Positions 59,372 to 64,000 of a stretch of 64,000 nt of DNA are shown piece by piece. Source of the stretch: Planctomycetota bacterium. Lineage in GTDB: Bacteria; Planctomycetota; Phycisphaerae; Phycisphaerales; SM1A02. The position numbers and the translations under genes were made by a program. Numbering within the stretch: position 1 is the stretch's first letter; the number at the start of each line of letters is the position of its first letter. The notes beneath the pieces are model-generated. The model saw nothing but the letters and a program-made list of their open reading frames with translations. It had not been told where the DNA came from and ran no database searches. The DNA is taken from assembly GCA_022574595.1 (NCBI GenBank), contig JACZRS010000013.1, positions 1 through 64,000 on the forward strand, given 5' to 3'.

Positions 59372-60010
59372 TCAATCCGGCGGCTGATCTGACGGCTCTG
59401 CTTCATCATCAATCACTTTATCTTCAGCGTTTGCAGTCGGCGGGATGTATCCGTCCGCGTCTACGAGGATGAACCGCCCAAACTGATTTGGTACTGTTAA
59501 ATCTTTACTCCAGCCCGCATCGATCGCCACTTGTATCATTTCATCAATCAGGGGTTGAGGTATCTCGTTTACAAACACCCAGTTCACTTGCTGTTGATTC
59601 AGGTCACAGAGTACAACTGGATCACCATAGTCTCCGGAAGCCCGGCCATCCGCATCGACCCGTCCGAGGAGTTGAAGTTGCATGGGTGGTGGATCGGTCT
59701 TTGGATTGGCGTTGTAAGCAATATGCAGGATCATGTCGGGATGCTCTACAATCGGGAGAAAAACGGTTGCTGCAGTCTTAGCATCAACCAACTGTGGACC
59801 ATTCATTCCTTGCGTTGTGTAGAGAATGGTGCCGTATGTGCGATCCTGTCCCTCACCAAAAGTTTCATAATAGGTGTCGTATACAGGTGCTTCAATCTCC
59901 TCAGCCGTAAAGTTTCTCGGTCTTGCTGGATTCTGATTCTGATTCGGGCATCCTGCGAGTATCACAAGCGCCAGTAGAAGCAACAGAACTGTTCTTGCCA
60001 ATCTTAGCAT
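59372..60010 (-). CDS. Lipoprotein of unknown function inside the paralog operon
   Basis: 212 aa. Signal with lipobox LAGC (Cys at about 20), then an Asn/Gln-rich stretch. No domain recognised. AAGGAGG eight bases before the ATG is a near-perfect ribosome site. Lies between two zinc-ribbon paralogs on the same strand. Confidence 0.75.
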   Translation of the reverse strand: MLRLARTVLLLLLALVILAGCPNQNQNPARPRNFTAEEIEAPVYDTYYETFGEGQDRTYGTILYTTQGMNGPQLVDAKTAATVFLPIVEHPDMILHIAYNANPKTDPPPMQLQLLGRVDADGRASGDYGDPVVLCDLNQQQVNWVFVNEIPQPLIDEMIQVAIDAGWSKDLTVPNQFGRFILVDADGYIPPTANAEDKVIDDEAEPSDQPPD

Positions 60011-60077
60011 GTCGTTAGCCTCCTTCTAAACAATCAGAATTCTCTCACAGTGCGCGGTTTATGCTTCATGCTTATGA

Positions 60078-60782
60078 TCATACTCTGCTTTCACGCCAAG
60101 TTCGTGCCCCACACTCCGGACACTTTTCATGCTCGACGTTACGCAGATCGTAACCGCACTTGATGCAGTGGCCATGCTTGCGGCGAATGGTGCAGCGAAG
60201 TTTGAATAGACCAAGGATTATTAGACAAAGAATCGCAGCGTAGAAGATTGTGTTTAGTATAAAGCCTAGCCAGATTGGGCGTGTGGCAAGTATGCGCGGC
60301 ACGAAGTTATCCCACGAACCAAATTGGTAAATATACCCTTCGCTTCCATATGTGTGTGGCAAATCAGTCGGATCAATATTATACCAGTAACTCCATAAGC
60401 TTCTGGCCGGCCAGCCATAACAGTAAATCCATCTTTTCTCTAAGATAATGTAATCAGGTTTGCGAGCAACTTTCTTCTTAAAGTCTTCGCTTAATTCTCC
60501 TAAATCAGACCATGAAGGAATCATCTCCTCTGGTGCAGCACCATGATCGCGTATGTCAAATGGTTCCTTACTCCAACTCCGTGTACTCGAATAAAGAGTC
60601 ATACCTGGTGCATTAGTTTGTATCAATTTCCATGTATATTGGCCTGAAGATCGAAATCCTATTTCCGGCCAAGGATCGAACTTTGCAGGATTGATCCAAA
60701 CCGCGCACGCCCATGCGATTGCAATATTAACTATCGCACCGAGGAAGAGGAACAACACGAGTTTGAACAGCCGACGTTTCAT
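60078..60782 (-). CDS. Zinc-ribbon membrane protein, paralog 3 of 4
   Basis: 234 aa. N-terminal anchor MKRRLFKLVLFLFLGAIVN, variable extracytoplasmic middle (about 30-165), membrane helix near 170-192 and cytoplasmic ribbon HCIKCGYDLRNVEHEKCPECG. Member of the tandem family. Confidence 0.82.
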   Translation of the reverse strand: MKRRLFKLVLFLFLGAIVNIAIAWACAVWINPAKFDPWPEIGFRSSGQYTWKLIQTNAPGMTLYSSTRSWSKEPFDIRDHGAAPEEMIPSWSDLGELSEDFKKKVARKPDYIILEKRWIYCYGWPARSLWSYWYNIDPTDLPHTYGSEGYIYQFGSWDNFVPRILATRPIWLGFILNTIFYAAILCLIILGLFKLRCTIRRKHGHCIKCGYDLRNVEHEKCPECGARTWRESRV

Positions 60783-60872
60783 AGCATCATTCTACGCCTC
60801 AGCTTCCCGTCCCCAGCCACATTCCGGGCATATATCGTGATTTGTACCCCGTAAATCATAACCGCAATTGAT

Positions 60873-61475
60873 TCAGAGGTTGCGTTTATGGCGGATGATT
60901 CGCCTAGCAGCAAAAGGGCTTAGCCACATCAGCCACACAATTGCAGCATAAAAAATTGTATTGATGGCAAAGCCGGGCCAGATAGGGCGGAGAGGGAGAA
61001 CCTTAGGAATAATTGCCATACTACCTGCGAACGGCGAGAGTGACAATTCAATTCCGCCTTCTATAGGCAGACGGTGGCTAGTACCGTCCAATGCCTCGTA
61101 CCAAGTTGCTGCCTTAGACCACAATACCAGCAGTGGCCATCCTCGCGCCTCAGCATCCCAAAATTCCATCCTGCGGTTCTCATTCAATTCCGGATCATAC
61201 CTGATCCATGTCGGGACGAGGTCCTCAGGCAGTGGTCCTACAGAGTAATAGACTTTAGGGGTTAATTTACGGGAGCGGAACCATTTTACTCGAAACGCAG
61301 AAATCCTGTGGAACGTTTCGATGTTCCAAGTACTAACAGGCGATCTTCGATGGGCGCGAATGTAATTGATTGTCTCCTCGAAGCCAATAAAAACGGACGA
61401 GCCCCACGCCACAGCAACATTAACTATCGCTCCGAGGAGAAAAAACAAGACGAGTTTGAACAGGCGACGTTTCAT
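60873..61475 (-). CDS. Zinc-ribbon membrane protein, paralog 2 of 4, cut by TGA at a ribbon cysteine
   Basis: About 200 aa from the ATG at 61475, which overlaps the upstream gene's stop (ATGA). Anchor, middle and second membrane helix are like the paralogs, but the frame stops at a TGA (60873-60875). Reading on gives INCGYDLRG...CPECG up to a TAG at 60792. In the paralogs the codon at this TGA is a Cys (HCIKC). Either a one-base nonsense mutation (TGC to TGA) removed the ribbon, or UGA is recoded. Confidence 0.8.
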   Translation of the reverse strand: MKRRLFKLVLFFLLGAIVNVAVAWGSSVFIGFEETINYIRAHRRSPVSTWNIETFHRISAFRVKWFRSRKLTPKVYYSVGPLPEDLVPTWIRYDPELNENRRMEFWDAEARGWPLLVLWSKAATWYEALDGTSHRLPIEGGIELSLSPFAGSMAIIPKVLPLRPIWPGFAINTIFYAAIVWLMWLSPFAARRIIRHKRNL

Positions 61476-62197
61476 AATTTCGCACTCGCGGTTAGTTCGT
61501 ATCCACACTCTGGACACTTTTCATGCTCAACGTTACGCAGGTCGTAGCCGCATTTGATACAGTGGCCTCGCTTTCGGCGGATCATTCGCCTTGCAGCAAA
61601 CGGGCTTGACCACAGTATCCAAAGAATCACAGCGTAGATAATTGTGTTGATTGCGAAGCCGGGCCACATTGGCGATAACGGTATCAAACGCCATGTTGCA
61701 AGCATTTCATGATCAACGTTCTTTGATGGCAAAATAAGAATGCCTGTTCGTTCACGTTCAATGATTGGCTCATACTTGCTTGATCCCGTTTTTTTGCGCC
61801 AAACAACTATGAAACGACCGCGTAAGGCTAAAGCCGGCCAACCAGACGCTTCCACCACGATTTCATTTCTTACCGTATCTTGTATTCTTTGTGTTTCGTC
61901 GTCCAATGACATCCATAAAGGGATCAGACTATCAGCGGGGATTACTGTATCCCCCGGAAGATAGAGGGACGCCCAGTTAGCTACAGTTGCACGAATACGA
62001 ATAACACCAATACGCTTGAAACGATAAAGCTGCAGGTCATGGCTGGTGCCAGTGTGGCGGCGTGATGTATATCCTCTGTCTATGTTACTCCAGATTGAGC
62101 TTGTAATTTGTCTGTACGAAAAACTCCATGATATTCCAATCGTAATCAATGCGCCTAGAAAAAGGAACAATACGAGTTTGAACAGGTTGCGTTTCAC
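61472..62197 (-). CDS. Zinc-ribbon membrane protein, paralog 1 of 4 (first of the operon)
   Basis: 241 aa with a GTG start at 62197. N-terminal anchor MKRNLFKLVLFLFLGALIT, variable middle, membrane helix (about 178-200) and ribbon HCIKCGYDLRNVEHEKCPECG with an added tail. Head of a minus-strand operon of four paralogs plus one lipoprotein. A possible TAGAAT box (62203-62208) just before the GTG suggests a leaderless message. Confidence 0.82.
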   Translation of the reverse strand: MKRNLFKLVLFLFLGALITIGISWSFSYRQITSSIWSNIDRGYTSRRHTGTSHDLQLYRFKRIGVIRIRATVANWASLYLPGDTVIPADSLIPLWMSLDDETQRIQDTVRNEIVVEASGWPALALRGRFIVVWRKKTGSSKYEPIIERERTGILILPSKNVDHEMLATWRLIPLSPMWPGFAINTIIYAVILWILWSSPFAARRMIRRKRGHCIKCGYDLRNVEHEKCPECGYELTASAKL

Positions 62198-62202
62198 ATG
62201 AG

Positions 62203-62232
62203 TATTCTAACACCATAAGTCATGCCGTTACA
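62203..62232 (-). promoter_or_regulatory. Candidate promoter of the zinc-ribbon paralog operon
   Basis: TTGTAA (complement of 62227-62232), spacer 18, TAGAAT (complement of 62203-62208), five bases before the GTG start codon. The -35 lies within the first copy of the long tandem repeat. Confidence 0.45.
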
Positions 62233-62377
62233 ACCCAATTTTTCCCCTCCATTTTTTTCGAAACGCTTGCTATATTAGACCCCCCCCTTCGATGGTTACC
62301 ACAATCAAGTCGTGGCGTAACAACCAATTTATTTCCCCCCATTTTTTGGCGGCGATTTGTATATATAGACCCCCCCA
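62226..62377. repeat. Two imperfect direct repeats of about 65 bp, period about 89-90
   Basis: Copy 1 (about 62226-62290) and copy 2 (about 62315-62378) share in order GT[TA]ACAACC, AAT-T-rich, CCCC..CCATTTTTT, a TATAT[TA]AGA element and a run of seven or eight C. They occupy the promoter region of the paralog operon. Possibly duplicated regulatory sites or iterons. Confidence 0.7.
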
Positions 62378-62379
62378 TC

Positions 62380-62757
62380 GGCCTATCTACAGTTAACCAA
62401 GGATAGGGTCAGTAGGGGTAAGGGATGTGGTAACGTTACTGATTGCAATGGCTACACGATTAGGTACTTAACTGAACCTGTATACCACAGACCGTGGGGG
62501 TCTGGTCAAGATATTGGAGCGATCCCGCATATAACAAGTCGATAAGTTGCGATAAAAAAACTTTAATAAACATAGGATAAACTAGCAGTAAAGCGCTTGC
62601 AAAGCCGAAAGAAGTGTTATAGTATGTCACTAACCGCTCGGTTGATTACAGCAGATCGGTTATATGGGCTTGCTTCAACGTGAGGTAGGTTCACAATTAA
62701 AATTGTCCCCGCGTAGTTAGAAGCTACCGGGGACACGGCCAAAGAAGGATTATTTCA
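62380..62757. other. Intergenic region upstream of ardC
   Basis: No gene. Holds a palindrome GTAACGTTAC (62430-62439), a GC-rich hairpin CAGACC...GGTCTG (62488-62504), and an A/T-rich stretch. An extended -10 box TGTTATAGT (62615-62623) is a likely ardC promoter. A -35 match TTGCAA lies at 15-base spacing, so it is weak. Confidence 0.5.
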
Positions 62758-63627
62758 ATGGCGAACACAGTATATCAAATCGTTACGGATAGGGTGATTG
62801 AGCTATTAGAACGTGGCGTAGTGCCATGGCTCAAACCTTGGGCTGGGGATGATTCATGCCCAAAGAATCTTACATCGGGTAAGCATTACCGGGGTGTCAA
62901 TCCCTTCTTGCTAGCGGTTACTTCGTGGTGCGAAGGTTACGAATCGTCATATTGGCTAACCTACAAGCAAGCCCAACAATATGGCGGGAATATCAAGAAG
63001 GGCGAAAAGTCAACGCGCGTTATCTTCTATAAGCAATATGCTGTAGCTAAGCGCGATCCACTAACTAAGCAAGTCGAACAAGTCAATATACCAGTCTTGC
63101 GCTTTTATAATGTTTTCAATGTCCAGCAAACAGAAGGCGTGGAATATCCAGAGTCGAACCTAGCACAAATCGACTTTGATCCTATTGAGCGCTGTGAGTC
63201 GGTTGTCGCAAGTATGCCCAATCCGCCACGGATTGAGATCAGCGGACACCGAGCAAGCTATCAGCCTAGTACAGATAAGATCACAATGCCTAAGCCAGAT
63301 AGGTTTCAATCGGCCGAACACTATTACGCTTCATTGTTCCACGAATTGACTCACTCAACCGGAAGCAAAGATCGGCTAGCACGTCCGGGAATCACTGAAA
63401 ATCCAGACTTCAAATCCGGTAGCTATGCCAAAGAAGAGTTAGTCGCTGAGATGGGATCTGCTTTTCTTTGCGGTCATTGCAATATCGAATCCGCAACGAT
63501 TGAGAATACTGCAAGTTATATCCAAGGCTGGCTAAAAAAGATTCGTAGCGATTCAAAGTTAGTTATCCAATCCGCATCAGCCGCACAGAAGAGCGCTGAC
63601 TTGATTCTCAGCGTTACAGCAAACTAA
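62758..63627 (+). CDS. ArdC-like antirestriction protein with zincin domain
   Basis: 289 aa. The N-terminal ArdC ssDNA-binding domain (about 5-130) shows VIELLERGVVPWLKPW, NLTSGKHYRGVN, SYWLTYKQAQQYGGNIKKGE and the NVFNVQQTEG strand. The zincin-like part has FHELTHSTG (about 193-201). ArdC proteins protect incoming plasmid DNA from restriction. AAGGA precedes the ATG. It is followed by the AAA ATPase gene on the same strand. Confidence 0.92.
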   Translation: MANTVYQIVTDRVIELLERGVVPWLKPWAGDDSCPKNLTSGKHYRGVNPFLLAVTSWCEGYESSYWLTYKQAQQYGGNIKKGEKSTRVIFYKQYAVAKRDPLTKQVEQVNIPVLRFYNVFNVQQTEGVEYPESNLAQIDFDPIERCESVVASMPNPPRIEISGHRASYQPSTDKITMPKPDRFQSAEHYYASLFHELTHSTGSKDRLARPGITENPDFKSGSYAKEELVAEMGSAFLCGHCNIESATIENTASYIQGWLKKIRSDSKLVIQSASAAQKSADLILSVTAN

Positions 63628-63695
63628 CAAACTTCGCCTTGCGATTGCTACCGCTTTCGCTTGGCTTTTCTATCACTTTAACTGGAGGTATTGCT

Positions 63696-64000
63696 ATGAG
63701 TTTATCCTTGTATGAAAAACACCGGCCAAGCAAACTGTCAGAAGTAATCGGCCAATCCAAAGTTATTAAGCAGATCGAATCAGTAGGCGATCCAGGCGGT
63801 AGAGCATTCTGGATATCTGGTGCTAGTGGTATTGGCAAGACTACGCTTGGCAGAATTATCGCAAGCCAAATTGCTGATAGCTGGTACATCACCGAGCTTG
63901 ACGCTACCTCACTAACTCCAGCCAAGCTAAGAGATATTGAGCAGTCGATGGCTATGTTTGGTGGAGGAAAAGGCGGACGAGCTTATCTAGTCAATGAATC
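63696..64000 (+). CDS. AAA ATPase, clamp-loader/RuvB-like (partial, runs off the right edge)
   Basis: About 101 residues present. MSLSLYEKHRPSKLSEVIGQ is the typical N-terminus of clamp-loader small subunits, followed by Walker A SGASGIGKTT. A perfect GGAGGT lies six bases before the ATG. It is probably used for replication or repair of the element. An ORF on the opposite strand here is a shadow. Confidence 0.85.
   Translation, partial: MSLSLYEKHRPSKLSEVIGQSKVIKQIESVGDPGGRAFWISGASGIGKTTLGRIIASQIADSWYITELDATSLTPAKLRDIEQSMAMFGGGKGGRAYLVNE

Larger units (their letters stand above)
39534..64000. mobile_element. Integrated genomic island, left end at tRNA-Leu; right end outside the window
   Basis: A tyrosine integrase lies next to the 3' end of tRNA-Leu and is transcribed toward it. 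Behind it are excisionase-like HTH proteins and a TOPRIM/DUF3987 primase, then defence, toxin-antitoxin, antirestriction (ArdC) and replication-type AAA genes. This composition is that of an integrative element. I did not find a second copy of the tRNA 3' end inside the window, so the right attachment site should be beyond 64000, or the island could consist of several insertions. Confidence 0.65.

Noticed and set aside
62488-62504. CAGACC/GGTCTG hairpin as a terminator
   Set aside because: No U-run follows on either strand and no gene ends nearby; kept only as a hairpin in the intergenic note.
63614-63925. 103-aa frame on the minus strand at the right edge
   Set aside because: Opposite the AAA ATPase, which has a perfect ribosome site and Walker A motif.
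39534-64000. Search for a direct repeat of the tRNA-Leu 3' end as right attachment site
   Set aside because: No copy seen by eye in the window; the right end is probably outside.

Overview
The window looks like a chromosomal segment of a planctomycete, probably class Phycisphaerae. Clues are the 16S 5' half with a GGCTGCAGT-type 338 region, several small membrane proteins ending in a CGYDLR...CPECG zinc ribbon, a secreted protease with a dockerin-like tail of the planctomycete kind, and DUF1573 and DUF3179 proteins. This placement is inferred by eye; no database was searched.

Left part (1-39.4 kb) is core chromosome. A minus-strand 16S rRNA gene runs off the left edge and has a clear promoter about 400 nt upstream. 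It is followed by comF, a large secreted helical protein, a DUF3179 protein, a methyltransferase, a DinB-fold protein, acnA, tRNA-Ser(CGA), an FAD oxidoreductase/ATP-grasp pair, and an alkylation-repair operon (ada-alkA, ogt) that carries two lesions. Then come coaC and rpoZ, a hydrolase, a ClC channel, rnpA and yidD. A six-gene minus-strand operon (20.6-30.6 kb) encodes three SPFH/HflKC-like proteins, an ABC ATPase, its permease and a large membrane-anchored protein of unknown family. Divergent from it are another ABC-2 permease and uvrA. ispD and a DUF1573 lipoprotein end the core part.

From tRNA-Leu(CAA) at 39.45 kb rightward lies what I read as an integrated genomic island running past the right edge. 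It starts with a tyrosine integrase, two AlpA/excisionase-like HTH proteins and a TOPRIM/DUF3987 primase-helicase. Cargo includes a GC-rich secreted metalloprotease gene, a large DNA methyltransferase coupled to a PLD-helicase (a restriction or DISARM-like pair), a HigB/HigA-ImmA toxin-antitoxin operon with a third gene, a divergent two-gene unit with a possible nuclease, a polyvalent-protein fragment, and a tandem family of zinc-ribbon membrane proteins. At the right edge are an ArdC-type antirestriction protein and a clamp-loader-like AAA ATPase.

The best candidates for something undescribed are the triple-SPFH/ABC operon, the symmetric divergent promoter-operator of the toxin-antitoxin locus with its third gene, and the zinc-ribbon paralog array with conserved ends, variable middles and one UGA at a zinc-ligand cysteine position.
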